62,371 bases of DNA from Candidatus Sulfopaludibacter sp. SbA3 (GCA_945893365.1 CAMDED010000026.1:1-62371), one strand, 5' to 3'. Counted from the first letter of the stretch, positions 16,846 through 26,340 are shown. Made by a program: numbers and translations. The notes: generated from the letters alone by a model not told the origin.

Positions 16846-17409
16846 ATGGCGGATTCACCTGCACAGGCACCCCCGATTACGGCGGGAGAGTTGTTCGCCC
16901 GCATTGACAATGGAGATTGGGATGCGCGCGTTGCGGCCGGTCAGGGCATTCTCACGACGACGCTCGATAACGCGATCAACTGGGCCCGCAAGAACTCGAT
17001 CTGGCCGATGTCGTTCGGCTTGGCCTGTTGCGCGATCGAGATGATGTCGATGAGCGCCTCGCGCTTCGACATCTCGCGTTTTGGCGCGGAAGTATTCAGG
17101 GGATCGCCGCGGCAGAGCGACTTGATGATCATCGCCGGCCGCGTGTCGAACAAGATGGCGCCGGTGATCAAGCACCTTTACCAACAGATGCCGGAACCGA
17201 AGTGGGTTATTTCCATGGGAGCCTGCGCCACCTCGACCGGCGTCTTCCAGAACTACGCGCTAGTGCCCGTGAACCAGGTGATACCCGTTGACGTCTACGT
17301 TCCGGGCTGCCCGCCGCGCCCGGAACAGCTCATCTACGCGCTGATGATGCTGCAGGAAAAAATCCAGAAAGAAACGGGCACTCTGATGCGCGTGTTGAAT
17401 CTCGCGTAG
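16846..17409 (+). CDS. nuoB: NADH-quinone oxidoreductase subunit B, 187 aa, stand-alone
   Basis: NuoB carries cluster N2, the last iron-sulfur centre before quinone in complex I. The four ligands are present: adjacent C61 and C62 in [10 protein letters not shown]127 in [10 protein letters not shown] and C155 in [13 protein letters not shown]. The family signature [20 protein letters not shown] is intact, and the length is normal. What is odd is the setting: no other nuo gene lies within the window. It sits between malQ and a decayed toxin-antitoxin pair. It could be the organism's main NuoB split from the operon, or a second copy. Confidence 0.93.
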   Translation: MADSPAQAPPITAGELFARIDNGDWDARVAAGQGILTTTLDNAINWARKNSIWPMSFGLACCAIEMMSMSASRFDISRFGAEVFRGSPRQSDLMIIAGRVSNKMAPVIKHLYQQMPEPKWVISMGACATSTGVFQNYALVPVNQVIPVDVYVPGCPPRPEQLIYALMMLQEKIQKETGTLMRVLNLA

Positions 17410-17421
17410 CCGCCGCGGCGG

Positions 17422-17807
17422 CTATAAATCCACGCCGGGTCGCGCGAGGTTCTCGAGATCGATCTTGAGCGCAGCGGCAAGCTTAATCAGCGTGGCGATG
17501 CTTCCGGTCTTATGTCCGGCCTCAATCGCCGCGATCATTGCGCGGGAGACTTTAGATGCTTTGGCAAGCTCCTCCTGAGTCAGCGCGCGATGATCACGCC
17601 AGATTCCGACCGGGCTTTCCCAGGCCAGGCGGCGCTCGTAATTTCAAGCGGTATTAGCTCGTCGCCGCCACGGTCAAGCCGGCCCTTGGCCGCGTCGTAA
17701 GCCCTTACGTCGGCAAGCATCTCCGCATCCTCGATCAGCTTCTGAAGGTCTTCCATCGGGATAACGGCGAACTCTTTGCCCTTGCGGGTAAGCTTTTCGA
17801 TACGCAT
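17422..17807 (-). pseudogene. XRE-type antitoxin with a -1 frameshift
   Basis: The first frame reads MRIEKLTRKGKEFAVIPMED and continues LQKLIEDAEMLADVRAYD, the N-terminal region of antitoxins that sit behind RelE toxins. After PLEI the sense moves to the next frame and continues YERRLAWESPVGIWRDHRAL, then TQEELAKASKVSRAMIAAIE, a clear helix-turn-helix, ending ARPGVDL and TAG at 17422. One missing T in the GAAATTACGAG stretch (about 17640) explains the break. Either the gene is dead or the sequence has a one-base error. Confidence 0.72.
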
Positions 17808-17960
17808 CGGTATATTCCACCTCTCGGCCCCGCTTCCAGGACCAGCATCACAAGGCGGTCGTCATGAAGCTCGGAACTTACACGCCGGCCGTTTCTGCCG
17901 GTTCGCCGGAAGCTTGGCGATGGCTTTGTTGAAGGATTTCGTGGTGATGACCGTATTCAT
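17808..17960 (-). pseudogene. Remnant of a RelE/ParE-like toxin
   Basis: ATG at 17960 reads MNTVITTKSFNKAIAKLPAN, like the first helix of RelE/ParE toxins. It stops early, and another frame then gives ELHDDRLVMLVLEAGPRGGI, like the last strands of such toxins, directly before the antitoxin. The middle of the fold, about 40 residues, is missing. Position and order (toxin then antitoxin) support a decayed TA pair. The identification rests on short matches. Confidence 0.5.
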
Positions 17961-18207
17961 GGGTACGTTGCCGCTAGCGGTGAAACAATTGTAGCGAGTA
18001 ATGAGAGTGACGGGCGGTTCGCAACGGCCTCGGACTATTGAGCTTGAGCCGGGCAGGTGCGCTGACTGCCACAGCCAAAACGCCGATCCCGGCTTGTGCC
18101 ACTGCGTTTTTGCGCATAGCGCGGCGCCGCCACTTTACGTGAAACGCCGGTCTGGCGCATAATTGTAATTCCGTCGCGCCACTGGCCGCCGGTGCAGGAG
18201 TCGAACC

Positions 18208-19398
18208 ATGAAGGTGTATCCGGTGGTGACGCTGGCATTGATGTTGTGTGCCTGCGCCCGCGGGCCGAAGACTGATTCGAGTTCCGAGCCTCCAAGAGCC
18301 CCTGCCGTCGCCGTAGTGCGCGCGGCGGCGGCGGATCTCTCGCGCGACCTCGAGCTCACCGCAGAGTTCCGCGCGTATCAGGAAGTCGAGTTGCACGCCA
18401 AGGTGGCCGGATATCTGAAGGAGATTCTCGTCGACGTGGGCGACCACGTGAAGGCTGGACAGCTTCTGGCCACCCTCGAGATTCCGGAAATGGAAGACGA
18501 ACTCCGTCAAGCTACGGCAGGCATCCGGCGAAGCGATGCCGAAGTGCTGCGCGCGAAGGGCGACCTTGCGCGCGCCGAAGCTGCGTACGCCGGGGTCCAC
18601 AGCTCGTATAGCCGGCTGGCGGCCGTCGTGAAGGCGCGTCCGAATCTGGTGGCGCAGCAGGAACTGGACGACGCGCTCGCGCGGGACCGGTCGGCGGAGG
18701 CCCAAGTGGCGGCGTCTAAGGCAGCGGTGACCGCGGCGGAACAGCAAGTGCAGGTTTCGCAGTCCGGCGAGGAGCGTGTGAAGGCGCTCTCCGCGTATTC
18801 GCGAATTTCCGCGCCGTTCGCGGGTGTAATCACGAAACGTTATGCCGACGTCGGCTCGATGATCCAGGCAGGCACCGCCTCGAGCTCGCAGGCGTTGCCG
18901 GTCGTGCGGCTATCGCAGATCGATCGTCTGCGGCTGGTGCTTCCCGTACCCGAGTCGGTGGTGAGCGGCGTGCGCGTAGGCATGCCCTTAGAAGTGAAAG
19001 TCGCGACACTCGGACGCACCGTCGCGGGCAGAGTCGCCCGCTTCACCGGACGTTTGCAGACGGCCACGCGGACCATGGAGACGGAAGTGGACGTAAACAA
19101 CCCCGCCGGTGTCATCATGCCCGGCATGTTTGCCACCGCCCTTCTCAAACTCGACCGGCGGAAAGGAGCGCTGGCGGTTCCCGTTGCCGCGGTTTCCGGC
19201 CACGATTCTTCGCCATCGGTGCTGGTGGTCGACGATAACGGGAAGATCGAACGGCGCGAGGTGAAACTGGGGATCGAGACGCCGGACAAGGTCGAGATTC
19301 TTTCCGGTCTGAAGCCGGGGGAAATGGTGGTCGTGGGCGGACGCGGCGAGTTGCGGGAAGGCCAGAACGTCGAGCCGAAGCTCCTGGGAGCCTCCTGA
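18208..19398 (+). CDS. RND efflux periplasmic adaptor (membrane fusion lipoprotein), 396 aa
   Basis: The N-terminus YPVVTLALMLCACARG is a lipoprotein signal. The lipoyl-like halves are VELHAKVAGYLKEILVDVGD (residues about 63-82) and SAYSRISAPFAGVITKRYAD (about 200), separated by a coiled-coil hairpin (residues about 95-185). Beta-barrel and membrane-proximal domains follow (VPESVVSGVRVGMPLEVKV; GALAVPVAAV). AGGAG precedes ATG. It is the first gene of a three-gene pump operon with overlaps at 19398 and 22472. The substrate is unknown. Confidence 0.93.
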   Translation: MKVYPVVTLALMLCACARGPKTDSSSEPPRAPAVAVVRAAAADLSRDLELTAEFRAYQEVELHAKVAGYLKEILVDVGDHVKAGQLLATLEIPEMEDELRQATAGIRRSDAEVLRAKGDLARAEAAYAGVHSSYSRLAAVVKARPNLVAQQELDDALARDRSAEAQVAASKAAVTAAEQQVQVSQSGEERVKALSAYSRISAPFAGVITKRYADVGSMIQAGTASSSQALPVVRLSQIDRLRLVLPVPESVVSGVRVGMPLEVKVATLGRTVAGRVARFTGRLQTATRTMETEVDVNNPAGVIMPGMFATALLKLDRRKGALAVPVAAVSGHDSSPSVLVVDDNGKIERREVKLGIETPDKVEILSGLKPGEMVVVGGRGELREGQNVEPKLLGAS

Positions 19399-22300
19399 TG
19401 TCGGTGTTCGCCATCCGCAATCCTTACTTCATTGTTGTAGCTTGCCTGATCATCGGGGTCGTTGGCGTCACCAGCATGGCGCGCATGCCCGTGGACATGT
19501 TCCCGGCCATGAATATCCCGGTCGTGGTGGTCGCAACGTTTTACTCCGGCATGCCGCCCGAGCAAATCGAGACCGCCATCACGGGCCGTTTCGAACGCTT
19601 CTTCACGCTAGCGGCTGGAATCGAGCATATCGAATCGCGCTCGCTCACAGGCGTCAGCATCATCAAGGCGTACTTCCAACCGGGTTCGAATCCGGACTCG
19701 GCGGTTACCACGATTTCCAACCTGGTGATGGCGCAGCTCCGGCGTCTGCCTCCTGGCACGCTCCCGCCGGTGATCCTGAAGTTCGACGCTTCCAGCCTGC
19801 CGGTATGTCTGGTGACTTTTCAGGGCGAAGGATTGACCGAGGCCAGCCTTCGCGACCTGGCCCAATTCAGCGTCCGCAACCAGATTTCGAGCGTCGCCGG
19901 AGCGTCGGTACCGCCGCCGTTCGGCGGCCAGTACCGGCAGATCATGATCTACGCCGACCCGGCGAAGCTTGAAGCGCATCAGCTCAGTCCGATGGACGTG
20001 GTGCGCGCCGTGAACGAGTCGAATCTCATTCTCCCGGCGGGCGAAGTACGCATCGGACCCATCGACTACAGCATCTTCACCAATAGCCAGCTTCGCGGAA
20101 TCGAGGACATCGGCCGGCTGCCCATCAAGACGGTGGGCCAGACGTCGGTGACAGTCGCCGACATCGGCGTCGCGAAGGACGCGCAGCAGATTCAGACGAA
20201 CGTCGTGCGCGTGGACGGCCAGCGTTCCGTCTATTTACCGGTTCTGAAGCAGGGCGGAGATACAAATACGATCGAAGTCGTGGACGGCGTCCGCGAGGCA
20301 CTGGGGCGGCTGCTCGACGTCCCGAAAGAACTGGTGACGCGCGTCGTATTCGATCAGTCGCAGTTCGTCAAGACGGCGATTGAAACACTGATTCACGAAG
20401 GCGCGATCGGCCTGGTTCTGATCTCCGTGATGATCCTGCTTTTTCTGGGAAGCTTGCGCGCCACGGCCGCCGTGTTCTTTTCCATTCCGCTTTCCGTGCT
20501 CGCTACGTTTATTGCGCTGGCCCTCGGCGGGAGCACCATCAACACCATGGTTCTCGGCGGCCTTGCCCTGGCATTCTCGCGGCTTCTGGACAACTCCGTG
20601 GTCGTCCTGGAGAACGTCTTCCGTCATCTCGAGATCGGCGAGTCGCCCGTGGTCGCCGCGGAACTAGGAGGCCGCGAGGTGACGCTGCCGGTTTTGTCGG
20701 CGACGCTCACGACGGTAGTCGTGTTTTTTCCCGTCACATTTCTCTACGGCGTAAGCCGGTTTCTTTTCTCCGCCCTGGCGTTGGCGGTCGTCTTGTCGCT
20801 GTTTGCGTCCTATCTGGTGGCGTTGACCGTTGTGCCGCTGTTTTGTTCGCGTTTCCTGTCGCGAAAGGGGACGCATTCCGAAGGCTGGTTCAATCGCGGC
20901 TTCGAAAAAATGTTGAACGGCTACAGCAAGCTTGTCGGCGTGGCTCTCAAGCGGCCCTCTCTCACGGTGCTGGCGTCGATGCTGATCTTTGTTACGAGCC
21001 TCGCCATCTATCCCCTGCTGGGAGTTTCGTTCTTTCCGCGCACCGACGCAGGACAGTTCGTGATCAATCTAAAGGCGCCTTCGGGAACCCGAATCGAAGT
21101 GACGGAGCAGGAGATCCGGAAGGTGGAGGACATCGTCAAGCGCGTGGTCGGCAAGGAGGAACTCCGGCTGATCGTCTCGAACCTCGGGAGTACGCCGGGT
21201 TTCTCCTCGATCTACACGACGAATTCCACACAGCACACCGCCTTCGTCCAAGTCAGCCTGAACGAGGGGCACAAGACGGGAAGTTACGAGTACATGGCCC
21301 GCGCGCGGCGCGAGATTCAAGCGCAACTCCCCCACCTGAGCGTGTACTTTCAGTCCGGCGGGCTGGTTGACGCGGTGCTGAACCTCGGCTTGCCCGCGCC
21401 GATCGACGTGCAGGTGTCGGGCTCGAACCTGGCCGCGGACTATAAAACAGCCGCGGATCTGGCGCGGCGCATCCGCGCGCTGCCGGAGGTGAGCGAAGTG
21501 TTCATCCCGCAGGATCTGGACTACCCTTCCTTACAGATCGACGTGGACCGCTCGCGCGCAAGTCAACTCGGTCTCAGTCAAAGAGAAGTGGTCCAGAACG
21601 TAATCACCGCGCTCACATCGAATCAGATGATCGCGCCGAGCTACTGGATGGACCCGAAGTCCGGTATCGACTACATGCTCACGGTGCAGTACCCCGAAAC
21701 CCAGGTGAAGAGCCTGCTCGACTTGAAGAGCATTCCGCTGCGCGCGGCGGGACAGACGCAGTCGACGCGCCTCGATATGGTGTCGACCGTCACCCGCAGG
21801 GAATCGCCGACCGAAGTCGATCACTACCAGCTGCGCCGCGTGATCGATATTTACGTGAGTCCCGCTAGTGAGGACTTGGGACATACAGCCGCGGCGATTG
21901 ACCGTATCCTGGCTGACACGAAGACGCCGGAGGGAGTGCGGGTGAATCTGCGCGGGATGGTACAGGGAATGCGCGCGTCGTTCTCCAGGTTCGCGCTGGG
22001 CCTTTCGCTCGCGGTCGTACTGCTCTACCTGATCCTGGTGGCGCAGTTCCGCTCTTTCCTCGACCCGTTCCTGATCCTGCTGGCCGTGCCGATGGGTATC
22101 TCGGGCGTGCTGGCCACGCTCTACTTGAGCGATACGACGCTAAACGTGATGTCGCTCATGGGAATCGTCATGATGGTGGGGATCGTGGTTTCGAACAGCA
22201 TCTTGATCGTCGATTTCACGCACCGCTTGCGGGAGGATGGCGCTGAAATCCGCGAAGCTGTGGTCGAGGCGTGCCGCGCGCGCTTGCGGCCGGTGCTGAT

Positions 22301-22475
22301 GACGTCGCTTGCGACGATCATCGGATTGATGCCGATGGCGATGAAACTGGGGGCCGGGAGCGAAGCCTATGCGCCGCTCGCGCGAGCTATTATCGGCGGG
22401 CTGACGGTCTCGGTCGTATTCACGGTGTTTCTCGTGCCCGCGGCGTACCTGCTGGTGCACCGGAGGTCCAGGTGA
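19398..22475 (+). CDS. RND-family inner-membrane efflux permease, 1025 aa
   Basis: The AcrB-like architecture is complete: an N-terminal helix (IRNPYFIVVACLIIGVVGV), porter domains, helix blocks around residues 330-520 and 850-1020, and the FSRFALGLSLAVVLLYLILV segment. In transmembrane helix 4 the motif is RLLDNSVVVLEN, whereas AcrB has two adjacent Asp residues (VDDAIVVVEN). Only one Asp is kept here, with Asn in the second place. Its ATG overlaps the adaptor's stop (TGATG). Together with neighbours it forms an adaptor-pump-outer membrane operon. Confidence 0.93.
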   Translation: MSVFAIRNPYFIVVACLIIGVVGVTSMARMPVDMFPAMNIPVVVVATFYSGMPPEQIETAITGRFERFFTLAAGIEHIESRSLTGVSIIKAYFQPGSNPDSAVTTISNLVMAQLRRLPPGTLPPVILKFDASSLPVCLVTFQGEGLTEASLRDLAQFSVRNQISSVAGASVPPPFGGQYRQIMIYADPAKLEAHQLSPMDVVRAVNESNLILPAGEVRIGPIDYSIFTNSQLRGIEDIGRLPIKTVGQTSVTVADIGVAKDAQQIQTNVVRVDGQRSVYLPVLKQGGDTNTIEVVDGVREALGRLLDVPKELVTRVVFDQSQFVKTAIETLIHEGAIGLVLISVMILLFLGSLRATAAVFFSIPLSVLATFIALALGGSTINTMVLGGLALAFSRLLDNSVVVLENVFRHLEIGESPVVAAELGGREVTLPVLSATLTTVVVFFPVTFLYGVSRFLFSALALAVVLSLFASYLVALTVVPLFCSRFLSRKGTHSEGWFNRGFEKMLNGYSKLVGVALKRPSLTVLASMLIFVTSLAIYPLLGVSFFPRTDAGQFVINLKAPSGTRIEVTEQEIRKVEDIVKRVVGKEELRLIVSNLGSTPGFSSIYTTNSTQHTAFVQVSLNEGHKTGSYEYMARARREIQAQLPHLSVYFQSGGLVDAVLNLGLPAPIDVQVSGSNLAADYKTAADLARRIRALPEVSEVFIPQDLDYPSLQIDVDRSRASQLGLSQREVVQNVITALTSNQMIAPSYWMDPKSGIDYMLTVQYPETQVKSLLDLKSIPLRAAGQTQSTRLDMVSTVTRRESPTEVDHYQLRRVIDIYVSPASEDLGHTAAAIDRILADTKTPEGVRVNLRGMVQGMRASFSRFALGLSLAVVLLYLILVAQFRSFLDPFLILLAVPMGISGVLATLYLSDTTLNVMSLMGIVMMVGIVVSNSILIVDFTHRLREDGAEIREAVVEACRARLRPVLMTSLATIIGLMPMAMKLGAGSEAYAPLARAIIGGLTVSVVFTVFLVPAAYLLVHRRSR

Positions 22476-23770
22476 GTGGATGTCCCGGGAAAGCAGGCAT
22501 CGGGAGACTGAGCGTTCTGCTTCTCGCCGCAACCGCCCTGCTCGCCCAGATTCCGAAGCGCCTCACGCTGAAGGAAGCCGAAGCCATCGCGATCAGGAAC
22601 CATCCGCAGGTCAGCGCGGCGCAGTTGAATGCGCGGGCGGCGAATGAAGCGGTGGCGGCCGTTCGCGCGGCTTTGCTGCCAACCTTGTTCGGGAGTGTGA
22701 CCGCGGCGGCGGCCGCGGACAGTACGCGCATCGCGGCCGGCGTACTGAATAATCCGGCAATCTTCAACCGCTTCGCGACAGGCTTCACGATCAGTCAGTT
22801 GATTTCCGATTTCGGACGCACTGCGAGGCTGACGGATAGTTCCCGCCTGCGAGCGCGCTCGCTTGAGGAAACCGTGGAAACCGTGCGCGCGGACATCCTG
22901 ATCCAAGTGGACAGGGCCTACTTCACGGCGTTGCGCGCGCAGGCCGTGCTGCGCGTCGCGGAAGAAACGGTGAGCAACCGGCAACTGCTGGCCGGCCGCG
23001 TTTCGGCGCTGGCGGACAGCAAGCTGAGGTCCGGGCTGGACGTGAGTTTCGCGAAGGTCAATCTATCGGAAGCGAAGCTGCTGTTACTCGGCGCGAAGAA
23101 CGAGATTCGCGGCTCCTTCGCGGAGCTGGCAACAGTGATGGGCTCCCGCGATACGCAGAGTTACGAACTGGCCGATGAGCCTCTGCCGGAGCAACTCTCG
23201 GGCGGGCCGGAGCCTTTCGTTACCGAGGCATTGCGCGCGAGGCCTGAGCTTGCGAGCCTGCGCGCGGAGAGCGAGTCGGCGTTGAAATTCGCCGAGGCCG
23301 AGAAAAGTCTCCGCCTTCCCAGCGTGGGCGCCATTGCGAGCGCGGGTGCGGTTCCCGCCCACGACGAACGTCTGCGCGGGCGTTACGCCGCGGTGGGCGT
23401 GAACGTGAACATCCCCGTGTTTAACGGACATTTGTTCGCGGCGCGCCGGTCTGAGGCGGATCTGCGGGCACAGGCGGCGCGGCAACGGGTGCGAGACGCG
23501 GAAAACCGCATCGCGCGCGACGTGCAGCTCGCGTGGCTGAACGCGAACACGGCGTACGAGCGGCTGGCGGTCACGGGCGAATTGCTGGAGCAGGCGGCGC
23601 TCGCGCTCGATCTGGCGCAATCGCGCTACGACTTAGGGCTGAGCTCGATCGTGGAGCTGAGCCAGGCGCAACCGAGCAAGACGGGGGCGGAGATTACAAG
23701 TTCCTCCGCGCGGTACGAATACCAGATCCGGCGCGCCATGCTCCTCTATACGACGGGGGCGTTGAAATAG
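22472..23770 (+). CDS. TolC-like outer-membrane efflux protein, 432 aa
   Basis: GTG at 22472 overlaps the permease stop as GTGA. A signal peptide (LSVLLLAATALLAQ) is followed by the first OEP repeat, LTLKEAEAIAIRNHPQVSAA. The second repeat starts near residue 215 and ends with LAQSRYDLGLSSIVELSQAQ, the characteristic turn near the end of both halves. The long alpha-helical, Ala-rich stretches fit the TolC tunnel. It completes the tripartite pump. The 23771-23941 stretch behind it has no gene. Confidence 0.9.
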   Translation: MSGCPGKAGIGRLSVLLLAATALLAQIPKRLTLKEAEAIAIRNHPQVSAAQLNARAANEAVAAVRAALLPTLFGSVTAAAAADSTRIAAGVLNNPAIFNRFATGFTISQLISDFGRTARLTDSSRLRARSLEETVETVRADILIQVDRAYFTALRAQAVLRVAEETVSNRQLLAGRVSALADSKLRSGLDVSFAKVNLSEAKLLLLGAKNEIRGSFAELATVMGSRDTQSYELADEPLPEQLSGGPEPFVTEALRARPELASLRAESESALKFAEAEKSLRLPSVGAIASAGAVPAHDERLRGRYAAVGVNVNIPVFNGHLFAARRSEADLRAQAARQRVRDAENRIARDVQLAWLNANTAYERLAVTGELLEQAALALDLAQSRYDLGLSSIVELSQAQPSKTGAEITSSSARYEYQIRRAMLLYTTGALK

Positions 23771-23941
23771 GGGCGGCGCCGCGCGTGTGAATCCATTGCG
23801 CAAATGCCGGATGGGCGCTCAATGGGGGAAAACAGCAATGGCCGCCGTACGCGCCGTAGGGCCTCTGACGAGGCCGTTGAAACGCCGGGAGGCCTGTCCC
23901 GCAGGGCGCAGCGCCGCTCTTGAGCGGTCAATTCACCGGAT

Positions 23942-25162
23942 TCACTTGCCCCCACTTCCGCCGAAGAGCCCCTTGCGCCATTCCGCAACGCGCTCCTTGA
24001 TGCGAACGAACGGCGATGGCTTCGCCACCGTTTCGGCAACGGGTTCGGCCGCTCGCGGGGCCTCCTCATTCTGCCTCTCAAGCGGGGCGGCTTCACACGG
24101 CGTCTCGCCCCTGGCCCGCACGGAGTTCCCCGAAAGAGTGTAGCCGCGCCGGTACCTCTTGCCATCCTTCTTCTCGACGCACACGGAAAACCCTCCCGGA
24201 ACGACGATCACCGGGAGGTAGCCGACGCGGTTCCGTTCGATGTACGACGTCTCATAACGATGCCGCCGCGTGCTCCAATTGAAGACACGGAAGCTGTCGA
24301 AATCGTATTCGTGGTAACCCGGTTCCACGGTGGTCCAGAGCCAGCTCTTTTTGACCTCGTCCTTGTCGCGGACTTCACCGAGCGGGAAGTACGACGTGAT
24401 CCGGCGTCCTTCCGCGTACTGCGCCACCTCGTCCGGAATCGCCATGTAGAGACGCCGCGTGAGCACCCACCCGGTGCGGCCGCCGACGTTCCGGATCAGG
24501 CTCCATTCGTCCATTGGAAGGGGAGTGGTATCCGCGGGAGGCTCCTGTCCGGTCACGGCGGCGGTGCGCGAAAGCCTCTCCCAGTCTTCAGGCGGCTTTG
24601 GGGCGGGCGGCAGGGGAGGCGGCGGCACCTTCGCCTGCTCTCTTTTCTTCTTCGGCGCCTTCTTCTTTTGCGGCGGGGCCAAAGGCACTATGGGCTTCCG
24701 CGGCGTCCCGGCCTGCGCGGAAGAGCGGCGGGCGAGTACGTCCACGTGCTCCCCTTCGCGAATCTGAATGAAGCTTGGACTCGACCGGCTCGGCGCCGTG
24801 TGCACATTCAACGTGTCGTACGTCGACGCCACGCCCTGCGAAGGCATCGCCTTCGCCCGCTCCGCAAGATCCCGCAATTCATCCATGTCCTGCTTGCGAA
24901 GCAGTTGGCGCTCGTCGGTCCAACCCTCGATCCCTTTTTCGGTGCGGACTTTCAGAAACCGCCTGCGCCGCTCGATCACTTCGAGCCGCTCGCCATGCGG
25001 CACGGTCGCAACAACCGTCGAGCGCGGGGCGATGTCCTGCCGGAGACCGAGGTTCGCCGGTCCCGAATAGGCCTGGCCGATTGCGGGCGCGAGGGGCTTC
25101 CTTTCCGTTCGGCAACCCACCGCCGAGCAGCAAAGCAATATGAAAAGGAAGAGGCTTCGCAA
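23942..25162 (-). CDS. Lipoprotein with bacterial SH3-type domains, 406 aa
   Basis: The signal RSLFLFILLCCSAVGCRTE has a lipobox ending at C17. An SH3-like domain follows (residues about 40-90: STVVATVPHGERLEVIERRR, KGIEGWTDERQLL) and a second around 110-240 (LNVHTAPSRSSPSFIQIREG ... GGRTGWVLTRRLYMAIPDEV), split by a Lys/Pro-rich linker (KKKAPKKKREQAK, then PPPPLPPAPKPP). The C-terminal part has no recognised fold. Such proteins usually bind cell-wall peptides. The start is TTG at 25162. The divergent zinc-ribbon gene begins 31 bp away. Confidence 0.75.
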   Translation of the reverse strand: MRSLFLFILLCCSAVGCRTERKPLAPAIGQAYSGPANLGLRQDIAPRSTVVATVPHGERLEVIERRRRFLKVRTEKGIEGWTDERQLLRKQDMDELRDLAERAKAMPSQGVASTYDTLNVHTAPSRSSPSFIQIREGEHVDVLARRSSAQAGTPRKPIVPLAPPQKKKAPKKKREQAKVPPPPLPPAPKPPEDWERLSRTAAVTGQEPPADTTPLPMDEWSLIRNVGGRTGWVLTRRLYMAIPDEVAQYAEGRRITSYFPLGEVRDKDEVKKSWLWTTVEPGYHEYDFDSFRVFNWSTRRHRYETSYIERNRVGYLPVIVVPGGFSVCVEKKDGKRYRRGYTLSGNSVRARGETPCEAAPLERQNEEAPRAAEPVAETVAKPSPFVRIKERVAEWRKGLFGGSGGK

Positions 25163-25170
25163 CGTCGTTC

Positions 25171-25176
25171 TATAAT
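25171..25176 (+). promoter_or_regulatory. -10 box upstream of the zinc-ribbon gene
   Basis: A perfect TATAAT lies 16 bases before ATG 25193 with no Shine-Dalgarno. Its complement gives TATTAT toward the SH3 lipoprotein on the other strand, so the two promoters may overlap. Confidence 0.45.
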
Positions 25177-25192
25177 AAGCGTAGCAATCGCC

Positions 25193-25351
25193 ATGCCAAA
25201 CGAAACGCCCGCCGGGCGAATGGCCGAACTCTACTGTCCAACGTGCCGTGAAGAAGCCGCCGAGCCGTTAGTTTGCCGCGATTGCTCCGCCGTCATTTGC
25301 CGCAAGTGCGGGACGCCGCTTGAGGCAGTGGACGATTTGGGAATCGGTTGA
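25193..25351 (+). CDS. Small cysteine-rich zinc-ribbon protein, 52 aa
   Basis: The protein contains ELYCPTCREEAAEPLVCRDC followed by SAVICRKCGTPLEAVDDLGIG. Six cysteines in three CxxC pairs can form one or two zinc sites, like a B-box or double zinc ribbon. I recall similar tiny proteins with the same DELGIG-like end in acidobacteria, which is recognition and not a search. The last 121 bp overlap the end of the nucleoside hydrolase gene on the other strand. The role is unknown; a nucleic-acid or protein adaptor is plausible. Confidence 0.6.
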   Translation: MPNETPAGRMAELYCPTCREEAAEPLVCRDCSAVICRKCGTPLEAVDDLGIG

Positions 25352-26340
25352 GCGAACGCCCCGAAAAAGACGCGCTCAAACCGCGCTGCATCCGCGCCCA
25401 TCGCGACCTCGGCGTTTGGGTAGGCATCGCGGATTTCAACGGTCCGTCCTTCTTCCGGCGAATCGATGCGGATCTCGATCGAGAGCGGCCGGAACTTCGC
25501 GACACGCGGGTCCACGAGAACCGCCGCCGCCAGCGGGTCCCAGGCGAAGTAGAAGCCTCCGTCAATCGATTTCCGCGCCAATCCGAGAATCGCCGACACG
25601 AATTTGCCGAGCGGCGTGAGTCCCAGGGCGTCAAAGCGGCGGACAAATTCCGCGTCGATGAGAATACGGTTTGTGGCGTCGAGCGGCACCAGACGCAGTT
25701 TCATCGCGGAGGTGAAAACCCGCTTTGCGGCGCGCGGATCGGCAAACAGGTTCCATTCCGAGGTCTTGTTGGTTGTCTTGAGGAAACCGCCGGCGCCGAT
25801 ATTCCCCGGCACGCCGACGGCGCCTCCCATGATCACGATGTCGCTCAGGCGGCGCGCGGCCGCCGGGGCGCGGGCGAGGGCCGCCGAAAGGTTCGTCAGC
25901 GGGCCTAGCGCCAGTATCCGCAAGGGCGGCCCAGCAGAGAAGCGCCCGATCAGGAAATCCACGCCGTCCCGCCGGTCCGGTCTCCGCGACGTTACCGGAA
26001 GCGGCACGTTGGTGAGTTCGTCCGCCTCGCGCCGCCAGTCCGCTGGAAACTCCGCCCCGCCCACTTCCGGGTTTGAACGTCCCGCATACACCGGGATATC
26101 CGGTCGTCCGGCTAACTCAAGCAGTCGAAGCATATTCTCCGCGCCTTTTCGGGCATGGGCCAGCCCGTTGACAGTCACGATCGCTTCGATTCGCACGTCT
26201 TTTCGCGAGAGCAGGAAAGCGATCGCCATCAAGTCGTCCGTTCCGCAATCCGTGTCGATAACGAGAGGGACCGGCCCGGCCGCCGCGCTTTCAAGCGCTG
26301 CGAAGGGAAGTAACGCGATTGCCGAGCGCCGCGAAATCAC
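25231..26340 (-). CDS. Exported nucleoside hydrolase (IunH family), 369 aa
   Basis: Inosine-uridine-preferring nucleoside hydrolases split ribonucleosides into base and ribose. The calcium-binding signature PLVIDTDCGTDDLMAIAFLL is at residues about 25-44, with RILALGPLTNLSAALARAP and IVIMGGAVGVPGNIG further on. A leader RRSAIALLPFAALESAAAG suggests export, possibly by Tat because of the RR pair. GTG at 26340 overlaps the preceding gene's stop. The C-terminal 40 residues are low in similarity to the family and lie over the antisense zinc-ribbon gene, so the stop at 25231 is less certain functionally. Confidence 0.83.
   Translation of the reverse strand: MISRRSAIALLPFAALESAAAGPVPLVIDTDCGTDDLMAIAFLLSRKDVRIEAIVTVNGLAHARKGAENMLRLLELAGRPDIPVYAGRSNPEVGGAEFPADWRREADELTNVPLPVTSRRPDRRDGVDFLIGRFSAGPPLRILALGPLTNLSAALARAPAAARRLSDIVIMGGAVGVPGNIGAGGFLKTTNKTSEWNLFADPRAAKRVFTSAMKLRLVPLDATNRILIDAEFVRRFDALGLTPLGKFVSAILGLARKSIDGGFYFAWDPLAAAVLVDPRVAKFRPLSIEIRIDSPEEGRTVEIRDAYPNAEVAMGADAARFERVFFGAFAQPIPKSSTASSGVPHLRQMTAEQSRQTNGSAASSRHVGQ

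Noticed and set aside
23820-23935. GC-rich stretch with CCGTAGGGCCT, similar to the core of the 43-bp repeat
   Set aside because: Only a few bases match and the palindrome is not perfect.
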